Below, piece by piece: positions 9,182 to 17,980 of a stretch of 36,060 nucleotides of DNA. The translations under genes and the position numbers were made by a program. The notes below the pieces were generated by a model, which was not told the DNA's origin, ran no database searches, and saw nothing but the letters and a program-made list of their open reading frames with translations. Location of the stretch: positions 1 to 36,060 of the forward strand of contig MPUH01000763.1 of NCBI GenBank assembly GCA_001970955.1, written 5' to 3'. Numbering within the stretch: position 1 is the first letter of the stretch; each line of letters opens with the position of its first letter. Origin of the DNA: Stentor coeruleus. Lineage: Eukaryota; Ciliophora; Heterotrichea; Heterotrichida; Stentoridae.

Positions 9182-10621
9182 ATGCAGAGCTCTGATTTGA
9201 GACTAGCTCAAAGGAATGCTGATTTTTTCAAAACTAACTTTTCTCAGTCTAATGAACATTACGCTGTGAGTCTGCGTAAGGCAAAAAGATCTGAGCATCT
9301 AAAAAAAAAGCGTAAAATCATTCTCTCTTTAAATACTAAAGAGATATCATCAATTATGGACACCCTAAATGAATTATATTCATATATTGATATAGAAATT
9401 CCTACAGATCGAACATTTCAACTAATATCAGAATTCCAGATCTTTCTATATTCAGGAGGATGCATAAACCAATTTCTTCCTTCAATCCTTAAAATATTCC
9501 AAAGCTTTCTACACATCCTCCAAAAATCTACCAATATAGAATTACTAAAAGAGTTAACTTTAGTGTTCTGCATTTTAACATCAGAGTATAACATTCTAAT
9601 CCAAGATCGTCGTAAAATGTGTATCACAAACATACTCATATCAACATTAAAATTCTCAAACATTCTAATACTAAAAAACTCCATCTTATCTATAGGCAAC
9701 TTAAGCATTGATTCAGAAGAAGGTCTTAACGAAATCTTAAATTCTAATTTTTTACCCACCCTCCAAAAATCTTTAAACAATTTCCAAAAACTGCCAATGA
9801 AAATCATAAAAATCACAGCTTGGACACTAGCGAATTTATGTGGTAAAAAATCAAATCTTACAACAGATCAATCAATAATCATATTAGAAATATTAAAAAA
9901 ACATATAATTTCAATATACTCAAAATCTATAAATGATGCAATGAGAGCTCTAATGGGGATTTCATATAAATCCGAGTCTATTTCGCAGTGTATTATAGAC
10001 CAAGGATTAGTTCCATTTATATTTACAAGTACAAAAAATAACTCTGAATCTATAAGTTTATGTGCTTTAAAAACTATAGGAAATATGTTATCTTGGTTAC
10101 CAACCCAAACTCAAGTTCTTATTAATATGGGTGTTTTAGATATAATTCAAAACAAAACTTCTTCTACTAATCCTAATATAAGAAAACAAGGATTTTGGGC
10201 TTTAAGCAATATTGCTTCAGGGACTTCAGCTCAAGTAGCTGAACTAATTGACCATGATATAATGAAATTTGTATTTTATGGACTTTTAGATTCAGATATC
10301 AGCACTCGTAAAGAAGCATCTGTTGCTATATGTAATCTAACAACTTCAGCCTGTCAATCATCTCTATTAATCCTTTTAGAAAAAGGGATTTTAAAATACC
10401 TGTCCAAAAGCTTAGAAGATTCTGATATAACAGTTAGGGAAAACTCTCTTATTGCTTTATGGGAATTATTAAAAGCTACATCTTCAACAGATACAGACCT
10501 ATTTAAAAGCCTTGAATATTCTGAATTCATGAATGAACTAGACAGAGTATTTTTTAATACACATGGAGAACATCAGGTTATAGAAGAATTGTATAGAATA
10601 ATCGAAAATAATGATAACTAA
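9182..10621 (+). CDS. importin alpha (karyopherin alpha), nuclear import adaptor
   Basis: A 479-residue protein. The N-terminal importin-beta-binding region is visible as the basic stretch LRKAKRSEHLKKKRK (about residues 31-45). A solenoid of armadillo repeats follows, with characteristic ITAWTLANLCG, QGFWALSNIASGTSAQV and RKEASVAICNLT segments carrying the W..N ladder that binds nuclear localisation signals. The acidic C-terminal tail ends IENNDN. The family recognises NLS cargo and bridges it to importin beta at the nuclear pore. It is somewhat shorter than typical members (about 520-550). The first ATG gives the complete IBB domain. Coilin starts 75 bp downstream in the same direction, without evidence of cotranscription. 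Confidence 0.9.
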   Translation: MQSSDLRLAQRNADFFKTNFSQSNEHYAVSLRKAKRSEHLKKKRKIILSLNTKEISSIMDTLNELYSYIDIEIPTDRTFQLISEFQIFLYSGGCINQFLPSILKIFQSFLHILQKSTNIELLKELTLVFCILTSEYNILIQDRRKMCITNILISTLKFSNILILKNSILSIGNLSIDSEEGLNEILNSNFLPTLQKSLNNFQKLPMKIIKITAWTLANLCGKKSNLTTDQSIIILEILKKHIISIYSKSINDAMRALMGISYKSESISQCIIDQGLVPFIFTSTKNNSESISLCALKTIGNMLSWLPTQTQVLINMGVLDIIQNKTSSTNPNIRKQGFWALSNIASGTSAQVAELIDHDIMKFVFYGLLDSDISTRKEASVAICNLTTSACQSSLLILLEKGILKYLSKSLEDSDITVRENSLIALWELLKATSSTDTDLFKSLEYSEFMNELDRVFFNTHGEHQVIEELYRIIENNDN

Positions 10622-10696
10622 TCCTATATTTGTATGGGTATAAAATACAATATTATATAGAAATATTTTGCTAAAGACATATTAGTCAATATAAAT

Positions 10697-11578
10697 ATGC
10701 GATTTAAGATAGTCTTTGATAAAGATCTTGTATCTAGTAAGTATATAAAGTCCTGGTTTGTAGTGGATAATGAAGAAATTCAAACCTCAGAAATCCTCGC
10801 AAGAATAAGGAAAATGTTCAATATTCAGCAGTTTATCTATATAGAACTTGATGATTTCATAATTCCAGACAACCAAATATTCAACCATATTGTAAAAGAA
10901 GATGAAATAGTCTTTGTGAAATCAGGCCGTCTTGTTCTAAACCCCAGCGACTCTTTCAAATCTGCGTTTTGCGAGAAAAAAGCTAAAACTGAATTTATTT
11001 CTGAAAAAATCTTTAAAAAAGCTATAAAAAACGAAGACCCAAGCTCATCAAGTTCTTCTAAATCAAGTAGTAACTCCCCTTTGCCTACAAAACGTTCTAA
11101 AAAAGTCTTAAGTGAAAGCTCTGATTCTTCATCTTCTGAAAAAATCCAGCGCAAACCTAATCAAAAGGTCGTAAAAAAAGCGCCAATACCAATAAAATCC
11201 TTGAAAAAAAAACAACCTGAAGCCGAGTATATCCCAAAGCCAATATTCAATTATAATCCTGATGACTTTGAAAACGCTTTAACTGAAGACATTCAATTAG
11301 GAGATGAAGTGATTTTTAAATCATTAGAATTACTTGAAAATAATACTCCAGGTTTATCAGATTATAAGGTATATAGTATTTAGCATGGGAAAATTATTGA
11401 TCTTGCAGAAGATAGTATGACAATTAAGTTATTAAGGGAAAATTATGATCAAGAACTTGCTCAGATTAATGATATAGATTTGGTTGATGAACTTTATTTA
11501 GAGAAATTCCAACAAACACTTGAGAAAAATATGATCTGCGAGCTTAAAAGGAAAAAAGTTGATATGAAAAGAACTTAG
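10697..11578 (+). CDS. COIL: coilin-like nuclear (Cajal) body protein
   Basis: Exons 10697-11368 and 11384-11578 joined across a 15-nt intron give 288 residues. Residues 1-75 look like the coilin N-terminal ubiquitin-like self-association domain: MRFKIVF at the start, KSWFVVDNEEIQTSEILARI, a YIELDDFIIPDNQ strand pair, and EDEIVFVK. The centre is a Ser- and Lys-rich low-complexity linker (SSSSSKSSSNS, SSDSSSSEK, basic runs). The C-terminus resembles the atypical Tudor domain of coilin: GDEVIFKSLELLENNTPGLS, then YK-HGKII after splicing and MTIKLL. Coilin organises Cajal bodies, where snRNPs mature. Without splicing, translation would end at TAG 11381-11383 inside the Tudor fold. Confidence comes from both ends matching together; each alone would be weak. 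Confidence 0.75.
11369..11383 (+). other. 15-nt spliceosomal intron
   Basis: The sequence is GTATATAGTATTTAG, phase 0 between SDYK and HGKI. Both exons are multiples of three (672 and 195 nt including the stop), and splicing restores a Tudor-like C-terminus. The A at position 10 and the terminal TAG match the other two introns. Confidence 0.87.
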
Positions 11579-11901
11579 GGTTAGGATAATAATTTATGGA
11601 ATAGGTATTTTGGGAAGTTTAGATGTAAAATGGGTAGTTTTTTTAATGTGAAGATGGGTTTATTTTTGATTTTTTTTTTTATAGTATTGATAATGTGTGA
11701 GGTTTTTGTTTATAAAAGTTTTGCATTTGTGCAGAAGATAATATTTGGTATATGGCTAAAGGGTTTATTTGGATAATTTTTTTTTAGGATATTATTTTCA
11801 CAAATAAAATACTTTTTTTAAATTTTAAGAAGGAGAAAAATGTATTAATTAGCTTTTTTGATATAAATTATAAGGACCTTTTAGATTAATTAGAGGCTAT
11901 T
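11579..11901. other. convergent intergenic region
   Basis: Sequence between the stop codons of coilin (plus) and the MGCCSS protein gene (minus). The first 200 bp are G-rich and C-poor on the plus strand. Homopolymer T runs occur near 11675 and 11780. No ORF, repeat or RNA gene was recognised. Confidence 0.55.
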
Positions 11902-13188
11902 TCATGGAGATTTTTTCTCTGGCCATGGGAATTTGAATCTGCTACGTGTAGCTGGGGTTTTTGTAGATTCTTTCTGGAGTACTTCAGTTGTATTGATGAT
12001 TTTTTGTTCAGATTGGCGAACGGGGCTTGAGTTTTTCTCTTTTGTAAAATCATTTGTGATCTCCATTGATTTCTTGTCAATTTCAGCAAATATTTTAGAG
12101 ACACCATTAGGGTTGTCTGTAACTTTTTCTACACAATCCGAATGACGAAAAGGGGAAATGAGTGAATCATCATCCATCGACAACAGCAAACTATCATCTG
12201 AAACATCAAACTCAATCAAATTGTCATCTGTTATTTTACTAATAACCTTATTTTGTACTGGTTTTTTAGTAACAACCTCAATCTTTTTAGGTACATCTAA
12301 AAGCTTAATATTCTCATTATCCTTATTCTTCTCATTAACTAAATCCATCTCAGTTATTTCCACACTCTCAAAGTCCATATTAACAACAATTTCTTCAATC
12401 ACAACTTCAGGCCTTTCTTCCTCTTCTAAAGTTTTCCCTTTCGAAACAACAAAATCTTCCTCTTCCATTTCAGGTATGACTTCAAATCCTTTATCTTTTC
12501 CTTTCACTTTATTTAAACTTTCATTTAAGTTTTCATTTATATCATCAGTCTCTAAGGATTTTTCATCATTTTTAAGAGAAAGGTCTGTTTCATTATACTT
12601 TTTACAGTCTAAAGTTTTCTTATTAGAGAGCATTTTTACTCTTAGTTCTCTTGATAATATCTCAACTTCAGTCATTTTTCTTTGTATGTCATCTAAAGAT
12701 AGTTTCGACATTTCTTCCATATAGATTTCGCTTGTGGTTTTTAGTTCCTTTGTATACCTTAATACCTCAGTATTTATATTTTCTAAGTTGTTTGGTATAA
12801 CTTCTATAGAGGTATTGAGTAATTCTTGCATAGTAGAAAGACATGCTTTTTTATCATCGCAAAGGATATGGTCGATTTTTGTATCCGAAGAATTTTCGCA
12901 TAGTAGTAAGAAAAGAGATCTTAGTTGGTATCGGTCAAGAGCTTTTTTTTGCAGTAAATTATAGAAAAAACGCCCATTTGAGGAATTCTGTTTGATATTA
13001 TACAGATCACAAAGCTCGGCGAAATGCCCAACATCTAAAGGGAAATCAATAATCTGTATAAGCCCCAAGAGTTCTTCAAGTTTTCTATGACTAAGAGCTA
13101 GCTTCTTTTCTTCTGTCTGTATTTCCTTCTCTTCAATAGGTAGATCAGGGTGTAAAGGTTTCTGTACATTTGAAGAACAGCAGCCCAT
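11902..13188 (-). CDS. unidentified protein with myristoylation/palmitoylation N-terminus
   Basis: 428 residues, not recognised. The start MGCCSSN fits an N-myristoyl glycine followed by two palmitoylatable cysteines, so membrane attachment is likely. Residues 15-115 are hydrophobic and helical (LEELLGLIQIIDF, YQLRSLFLLLCEN) and look like a folded helical domain. About 130-185 could form a short coiled coil (EVLRYTKELKTTSEIYMEE). From about 195 onwards the chain is acidic and low in complexity, with runs such as PEMEEEDF and LLLSMDDDSL, and probably disordered. It ends in a basic tail (TRSRFKFPWPEKKSP) and a TGA stop, which supports TGA as a terminator in this genome. The ATG is 38 bp from the divergent MBOAT start. 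Confidence 0.8.
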   Translation of the reverse strand: MGCCSSNVQKPLHPDLPIEEKEIQTEEKKLALSHRKLEELLGLIQIIDFPLDVGHFAELCDLYNIKQNSSNGRFFYNLLQKKALDRYQLRSLFLLLCENSSDTKIDHILCDDKKACLSTMQELLNTSIEVIPNNLENINTEVLRYTKELKTTSEIYMEEMSKLSLDDIQRKMTEVEILSRELRVKMLSNKKTLDCKKYNETDLSLKNDEKSLETDDINENLNESLNKVKGKDKGFEVIPEMEEEDFVVSKGKTLEEEERPEVVIEEIVVNMDFESVEITEMDLVNEKNKDNENIKLLDVPKKIEVVTKKPVQNKVISKITDDNLIEFDVSDDSLLLSMDDDSLISPFRHSDCVEKVTDNPNGVSKIFAEIDKKSMEITNDFTKEKNSSPVRQSEQKIINTTEVLQKESTKTPATRSRFKFPWPEKKSP

Positions 13189-13226
13189 TTTGATATTATT
13201 TAAGCCAAAAATAACCCTACAATATA
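13189..13226. promoter_or_regulatory. 38-bp divergent intergenic spacer (bidirectional promoter candidate)
   Basis: Only 38 bp lie between the ATG of the MGCCSS gene (minus) and the first ATG of the MBOAT gene (plus). If the second in-frame MBOAT ATG at 13248 is the real start, the spacer is 59 bp. Promoters and 5' leaders for both directions must overlap or extend into the opposite coding sequence. No motif is identified. Confidence 0.4.
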
Positions 13227-14645
13227 ATGTCGTATTTTATTATAAATATGTCATTTAGTGTTGAAGGTTATTTCCAACCTTTATCCCAACTTATTGGCAC
13301 TCCAGTAGACCAAATCATCCTAGTGTTCTGTTTAATCATATCGGTCCCATTAGGTTGGATTCAATTCTACCTTCTTCGTGGGGTTATGATCCGCCATATA
13401 TACTCAATAGCCTGTGGTCTAGCTTTAGGGCTTATCCAATTCGGTCCTAAAGGTTTGATCCATTTCGCATTTTCATCATTTGCTGTTTATATGATGCTCT
13501 TAATCTTACCAAGAAAAAAAGTTGCCTTTCCTGTATTAGTATTTCTGACTGTTTACCTGTCAGCCATGCATATTTACAGAATCGCCACTGATTGGATGGG
13601 ATGGAAAATGGATGCGACTGGTGTGCAGATGCTCATGACATGTAAACTTTCTTTATTAGCATATGCTTATCAAGATGCTGAAGTCATAAAAACTGATGAA
13701 AATAAAGTCCCTCCTGAGCAGAAAAAAATTCTTGTCCATAAACTTCCAAATTTAATTGAATATTACAGCTATGTATGTTTTTATCCAAGTTATTCTGTTG
13801 GACCTAGCTTTGAATATAAAGAATATATTGACTTTGTTAATATAAAAGAAGAGTTTAAAGCTATTCCTGATACTTTATGGCCAAGTTTTAGAGTTTTGCT
13901 TTTCTCTGTTGTGTGTATGGGGCTTACAGTTATTGGGGATATTTATTTCCCTAATATGTATTGTACTACTGATGAGTTTGGGTTACATCCTTTTTGGTAT
14001 AAAGTGTTTTATTATAACATTGCTATGTGTTTTTGTAAAATAAGATATACAACTGCATGGAAATTTACAGAATCAGCGATGATTGCATCTGGAATGGGGT
14101 ATTCTGAAAAACCTAAAACTGGATATCAATGGGAAAGAGCTGTGTCTATCAATTGGAAAAAAACAGAATATGCTTGGACGGCTAAGGAAATGGTTGAGAA
14201 TTGGAATATTAGTGTGTCTGTTTGGCTGAGAAAATGCGTTTTTAATAGGATTCTTGTTGCTGGAAAAGACCCACTTAAGCCTTCGTCGACGAGAAAAAGC
14301 CTTGCCCAACATTGTTCGTATATTTTTTCAGCTTTTTGGCATGGGTTTTACCCTGCTTATTATGTTATGTTTTTCTGGTTCTCGATCACTTCTGAGATCA
14401 GCAAGATGGTATTTATTTCTGATTGGTCCTGGCTTCCAGCAAAAAATGTATTTAAATGGATAGCATGGGGGTTCATGTGGATGATATGTAACCATCATGG
14501 GATTATCTTTTTATCTCTCGAGTACTCAAGAGCCATAAACTTTGCAAGGAACATTCACTATTTCCCAATGATTTTGATATTCATAGCTTGGAGCTTCTTT
14601 AAAATTTCTGGCATACATAGAAGATCGAAACCTAAAACATCTTAG
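13227..14645 (+). CDS. MBOAT-family lysophospholipid acyltransferase
   Basis: 472 residues with about ten hydrophobic segments. The two family active-site residues are present: Asn in VENWNISVSVWLRK and the conserved His in SAFWHGFYPAYYVMFFW. Further matches are KLPNLIEYYSYVCFYPSYSV-GP (cytosolic loop before the substrate region) and AHMYRIA-type helices near residue 115. The family re-acylates lysophospholipids with acyl-CoA in the endoplasmic reticulum (Lands cycle; MBOAT1/2/5, yeast Ale1); headgroup preference cannot be read from sequence. Two ATGs are possible, 13227 and 13248; the first is used. The 3' end converges with calpain A, 58 bp between stops. The last 60 or so codons (from about 14450) were duplicated into 19309-19470. 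Confidence 0.9.
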   Translation: MSYFIINMSFSVEGYFQPLSQLIGTPVDQIILVFCLIISVPLGWIQFYLLRGVMIRHIYSIACGLALGLIQFGPKGLIHFAFSSFAVYMMLLILPRKKVAFPVLVFLTVYLSAMHIYRIATDWMGWKMDATGVQMLMTCKLSLLAYAYQDAEVIKTDENKVPPEQKKILVHKLPNLIEYYSYVCFYPSYSVGPSFEYKEYIDFVNIKEEFKAIPDTLWPSFRVLLFSVVCMGLTVIGDIYFPNMYCTTDEFGLHPFWYKVFYYNIAMCFCKIRYTTAWKFTESAMIASGMGYSEKPKTGYQWERAVSINWKKTEYAWTAKEMVENWNISVSVWLRKCVFNRILVAGKDPLKPSSTRKSLAQHCSYIFSAFWHGFYPAYYVMFFWFSITSEISKMVFISDWSWLPAKNVFKWIAWGFMWMICNHHGIIFLSLEYSRAINFARNIHYFPMILIFIAWSFFKISGIHRRSKPKTS

Positions 14646-14703
14646 TTAACCTTAGTTTTTTTCTTTATAAATCTTAATTGCCTATTAAATTTTCTAAGTT
14701 ATT

Positions 14704-16719
14704 CTAATTAGATACTTGAAATCCAACGCTATAAGACCAGCTATGCTCGCCTCTAGCACAGACCAAATGGTCATATATTACCCAAGAATTACTTGGTACC
14801 TTAACTGTACCTTTTGGCCCATCTCTCATAGTATAAACAACATTGCTACCTCCACTTGCATCAATTTCAACTGTTTTATCATCTCCATCGTTTTTGACAA
14901 TAACAGTAATTGCATCATCATGAGATACAGCATAAACACTAATTCCATCTGATTCCCCAACAAGACTTCCAAAGTTACTTGTAAGTTCAGTCCATGCTTT
15001 CTTTACAATATCTTCAGTGCTTTTTTCAGCCACAGCCTCAAAGCTTTTAGTACAATGGAAACTCACAACTATAGGTTTTGATTTAATTGAATACAAAAAT
15101 TCGTTATACCCTAATTTAGTAAGCCAGTCTCTAACATGTTCTTCACCATAGTTCTTTAATGATATATAAAACATTTCATAAAAGCCTTGTAAAGTTAACC
15201 CAGCATCAGTTGATGCATACATACTTTTGATTTTTTCTTCAAATTGATCTTCATTTATAGTAATACCAATAGTTTCCATGAAATGTATGCATTCTGAAGG
15301 GGTCATAACTTTATCACAGTCTTTATCAAATCTACGGAATATATCTTTAAGGGTGCTTTTAAGTAAAGGATGAAGCTCGCCTGATTTTCCTAAGAATGGT
15401 TTCTTTTCAACTTGGTCTTGTGGGTTGAAGCTGTTTCCTGCTGATATTGGGACTACATAATAAGTTCCTGGCTCTAAATCAAGTTCTAACTGAACAACTC
15501 TGAAGTCTTGAGTCATTTCAGCACGTTTAACAAGTTTTAATTGATCGTTTAAAACTACAAATCCTAAATCCAAATAAGGTCGATGAGTTTTTACACAAAC
15601 TGATCTTTGGTCTTCTTGATGCATTCCAATTACCATATTCGAAACATCAGAAATCTGCAAGACAAAATGATCTTCAGGGAACCCACCATATTTTTCATCT
15701 TTCCCTATATTAACTTTCAATCTTTTTTCAGTAGAAAAGTCTAATCGACCTATAGCTATATCATCGAAATTATCTACAAAGTCCTCAAAACTTATCCAAA
15801 AAGCTCCATCATTAACATCGAATTTCGGCTTTAATATTTCAATCATTTCTTCAGTCCACTCAGCTGAATTCTCACTCCAAGGCCCTTTCCATTCAAAATA
15901 CCCCCAAGGGTTTCTCAATCTTATAAGCTTAAAACCATTAGCTTCTTCAATTCTACTAATTGTATAGCAATGATTTGCACTTATACCAGCATCTTCATCA
16001 GCATCAGATCTTGTCCCAGCAATCAAACATCTTCCAGATTTTTTCCATTCTTTTAAATTATCCCAAAATTCCCCTGATTCGATTTTATCCTTAATTTTCT
16101 TAAGGCGAAATGACACTGCAGGACAGCCAGTTAGGTTTTCAAATGAATCTTTAGCTAGACCTCCTTTTAAAGCTAAATATGAGCCATAAACTTTAGCATA
16201 AGCTTTTTCTAAGATAATAACCCAAAGCTCATTTTCATTATGCTTAGTAAAAACTGGCATTCCTGAGTCAGCATAACAAGGAATAAGGCTATCAACAGTG
16301 ACGTTTTGCCATTCTCCATCTTTGCAAATTCTCAGTCTATAGAAATTCTGTTGTGAGTATTCTGGATTTAGGAAGATTTTCCATATACGTTCAGGATAAT
16401 CAGCTAATGAAGCTATTGTTGAGAGAAGCCAGCAATCACCTAGAGATCCTTGTTTGATATCACTTTTTTTTATCCCACCTTGGAAGACTTCGATTTGGCC
16501 TTGAAGGAACTCATGAGGTCGTTTCCAAATTATGTTCCCAAGGTCATGATCTTCTGAAGGACCATATATTGAATATTCACTTGGAGGGAAATATGGGTCA
16601 ATATAGTCGAAAGTTGATAAAAATGACTGTAATTGGTCAAGGGGAATCAAATCAACAGCTATTGATTGGATTGTGCTTCGGATTTTTTCAAGGTCTGAAA
16701 TTAGATCTTGTGATGACAT
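14704..16719 (-). CDS. calpain-type cysteine protease with EF-hand module (copy A)
   Basis: 671 residues. The papain-like calpain core is complete: Cys96 in GDCWLLS, His250 in ANHCYTI and Asn270 in RNPWG. A C2-like calpain domain III follows (about 335-430, starting KYGGFPEDHFVLQIS). A canonical EF-hand loop lies at 465-476 (DKDCDKVMTPSE), followed by LTLQGFYEMFYISLKNYGEE and WLTKLGYNEFL, which resemble the EF-hand-associated segment of Miro GTPases rather than a classical penta-EF domain. The last 110 residues are beta-rich, ending SWVIYDHLVCARGEHSWSYS. Calpains are cytosolic, calcium-dependent and cut substrates at limited sites. Sequence differs clearly from copy B but aligns end to end with a few small indels, so this is an old, selected duplication. 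Confidence 0.93.
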   Translation of the reverse strand: MSSQDLISDLEKIRSTIQSIAVDLIPLDQLQSFLSTFDYIDPYFPPSEYSIYGPSEDHDLGNIIWKRPHEFLQGQIEVFQGGIKKSDIKQGSLGDCWLLSTIASLADYPERIWKIFLNPEYSQQNFYRLRICKDGEWQNVTVDSLIPCYADSGMPVFTKHNENELWVIILEKAYAKVYGSYLALKGGLAKDSFENLTGCPAVSFRLKKIKDKIESGEFWDNLKEWKKSGRCLIAGTRSDADEDAGISANHCYTISRIEEANGFKLIRLRNPWGYFEWKGPWSENSAEWTEEMIEILKPKFDVNDGAFWISFEDFVDNFDDIAIGRLDFSTEKRLKVNIGKDEKYGGFPEDHFVLQISDVSNMVIGMHQEDQRSVCVKTHRPYLDLGFVVLNDQLKLVKRAEMTQDFRVVQLELDLEPGTYYVVPISAGNSFNPQDQVEKKPFLGKSGELHPLLKSTLKDIFRRFDKDCDKVMTPSECIHFMETIGITINEDQFEEKIKSMYASTDAGLTLQGFYEMFYISLKNYGEEHVRDWLTKLGYNEFLYSIKSKPIVVSFHCTKSFEAVAEKSTEDIVKKAWTELTSNFGSLVGESDGISVYAVSHDDAITVIVKNDGDDKTVEIDASGGSNVVYTMRDGPKGTVKVPSNSWVIYDHLVCARGEHSWSYSVGFQVSN

Positions 16720-17381
16720 ATTTATCTAATAAAATCTTATAAAACATATAATATTTGATATTTTTTTAAGGCTTTTGAATATTAAAGGATGTACTAGGTG
16801 GATAGATTTTTGGATGCCATCATTAGAATTATTTATGAGGAAATGAGGTTTTACTTATAGGATAGGCTTTGATTGATGATACTAATTTTTTTTGGGATTT
16901 TTAGACTTTGAAGATAATTGTTTATAGAAGAATATTGAAGATTTTTTTGCTTTTGGCTTAGAAGATTATTATGGAGAGAGACATCATTAAAACTAAGCAT
17001 TAGAAAATATAATTTTTAAGGTTCATTAAAATAACTTATACTACAATTTGTCTATTTATTGATATTTGCTAGAGTGTTTAAGTATAAAAGATTTTCAAAA
17101 GTTATATAATGAAACCAAGAGAAAAGCAATCAATTATTATAATAAATGAAAGTTTTATATTGAATATAGCATATATTTTATTACATAATAAACTAAAATT
17201 CTGCCATTATAGCTAGATTCATCCATTTTTCTAAGATCATGGAAATTAAAAGTTTTAGCTAAGAAAAACAAAAAATGCGCATATACCACTTGTAAAAAAA
17301 ATATTATAAAACTCAATATAATACATTTCTTATCTTTATTTATAATATTGCCATCGATTTTTATAATAAACCACAAGTAAA
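16720..17381. other. divergent spacer between calpain A and glutathione peroxidase
   Basis: Non-coding, AT-rich, and homologous to 21575-22244 in copy B with many substitutions and small indels. The half next to the calpain start is C-poor on the plus strand (so G-poor on the calpain coding strand). Short ORFs in it overlap the peroxidase antisense and are not conserved in copy B. Confidence 0.6.
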
Positions 17382-17933
17382 ATGGGAAATAGTTTATGTT
17401 GTTGCCTAAGAGAAAACCTAAGAGTAAATGTTTCATCAATATACGACCTAAGAGTAAATGTTTCATCAATATACGACATAACAATGAAAACTATAGATGG
17501 CTTAAAGGTACAATTTACAGAATTTCATAATAAAATCCTCTTAATAGTCAATATAGCTTGCAAATGACATATGTCTGGTAAATACATTGATCAGCTTGTT
17601 ATGCTAGATACCCAGTATAGAAGTCGTGGTTTGGAGATCCTATCTTTCCCTTGCAACCAATTTTTCTGGCGAGAATACTCAGAACAAGAGACTATAAAAA
17701 GTTATCTAATTAAGCGAGGAGTCAATTTTCATATCTTTGAAAAAGTTGAAATCAACGGAAGAAATGCTTGTGAATTGTATAAGTATTTAAGAAAAAATAG
17801 TATCCTAAACGGTAGAAAAATTGGAATGAACTTTTGTAAATTTCTTGTTGATAGAAATGGGGAAATTTTCGGGTATTATGGAATGTTGACTAATCCAATT
17901 CAGCTGATTAATGACATAGAATTACATTTATAA
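17382..17933 (+). CDS. GPX: selenocysteine-containing glutathione peroxidase, membrane-anchored (copy A)
   Basis: One reading frame of 183 codons with an in-frame TGA at 17565-17567 (residue 62). TGA falls exactly where selenocysteine stands in glutathione peroxidases: the residues before it, LLIVNIACK, match the family strand NVAS-x-U. Downstream come the family motifs GLEILSFPCNQF (Gln93 of the catalytic tetrad) and MNFCKFLVDRNGE. The usual tetrad Trp before Asn150 is Met149 here. The N-terminus MGNSLCCC predicts myristoylation plus palmitoylation, so membrane attachment is likely. Residues LRVNVSSIYD are duplicated in tandem (30-bp repeat). A SECIS-like hairpin lies 13 nt after the TAA stop. 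The family reduces hydrogen peroxide and lipid peroxides with thiols. Two separate ORFs divided by a normal stop is the alternative, but the TGA position and hairpin make it unlikely. Confidence 0.82.
17417..17476 (+). repeat. 30-bp in-frame tandem duplication in GPx N-terminus
   Basis: Units 17417-17446 and 17447-17476 are identical and encode LRVNVSSIYD twice. Copy B has a single, diverged unit, so this expansion occurred in copy A after the segmental duplication. Length is a multiple of three, so the frame is kept. Confidence 0.93.
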
Positions 17934-17946
17934 ACTTGCCTTCAAG

Positions 17947-17980
17947 TGATGGGTATAGAAAAAAAGTTCTTTATCTTGAG
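17947..17980 (+). promoter_or_regulatory. candidate SECIS element in GPx 3' UTR
   Basis: The layout fits a eukaryotic SECIS: TGAT at 17947-17950 and TGAG at 17977-17980 can form the non-Watson-Crick GA quartet. Between them, 17951-17960 (GGGTATAGAA) pairs with 17967-17976 (TTCTTTATCT), about nine of ten positions counting G-U. The apical loop 17961-17966 is AAAAAG, supplying the conserved AA. Below the quartet a short internal loop is closed by GCCT (about 17938-17941) with AGGC (about 17985-17988). It starts 13 nt after the peroxidase stop. A diverged version follows the copy B pseudogene at 22840. Folding was judged by eye. Confidence 0.68.

Noticed and set aside
12158-12964. Ser/Phe-rich plus-strand ORFs
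   Set aside because: They lie antisense inside the MGCCSS protein gene; their Ser-rich composition is the mirror of its acidic, Lys-rich codons.
17155-17484. Minus-strand ORF of about 109 codons
   Set aside because: It overlaps the GPx start antisense, its repeat LLGRILMKH is the complement of the 30-bp GPx repeat, and it is not conserved in copy B.
17382-17567. GPx read as two separate genes divided by a true stop
   Set aside because: Both halves are in the same frame, the TGA sits at the Sec position, and a SECIS-like hairpin follows the second half.
17500-17600. A tiny intron removing the GPx TGA
   Set aside because: No segment matching the 15-nt pattern spans the TGA; nearby GTA...AG pairs give 13 or 17 nt and do not include it.
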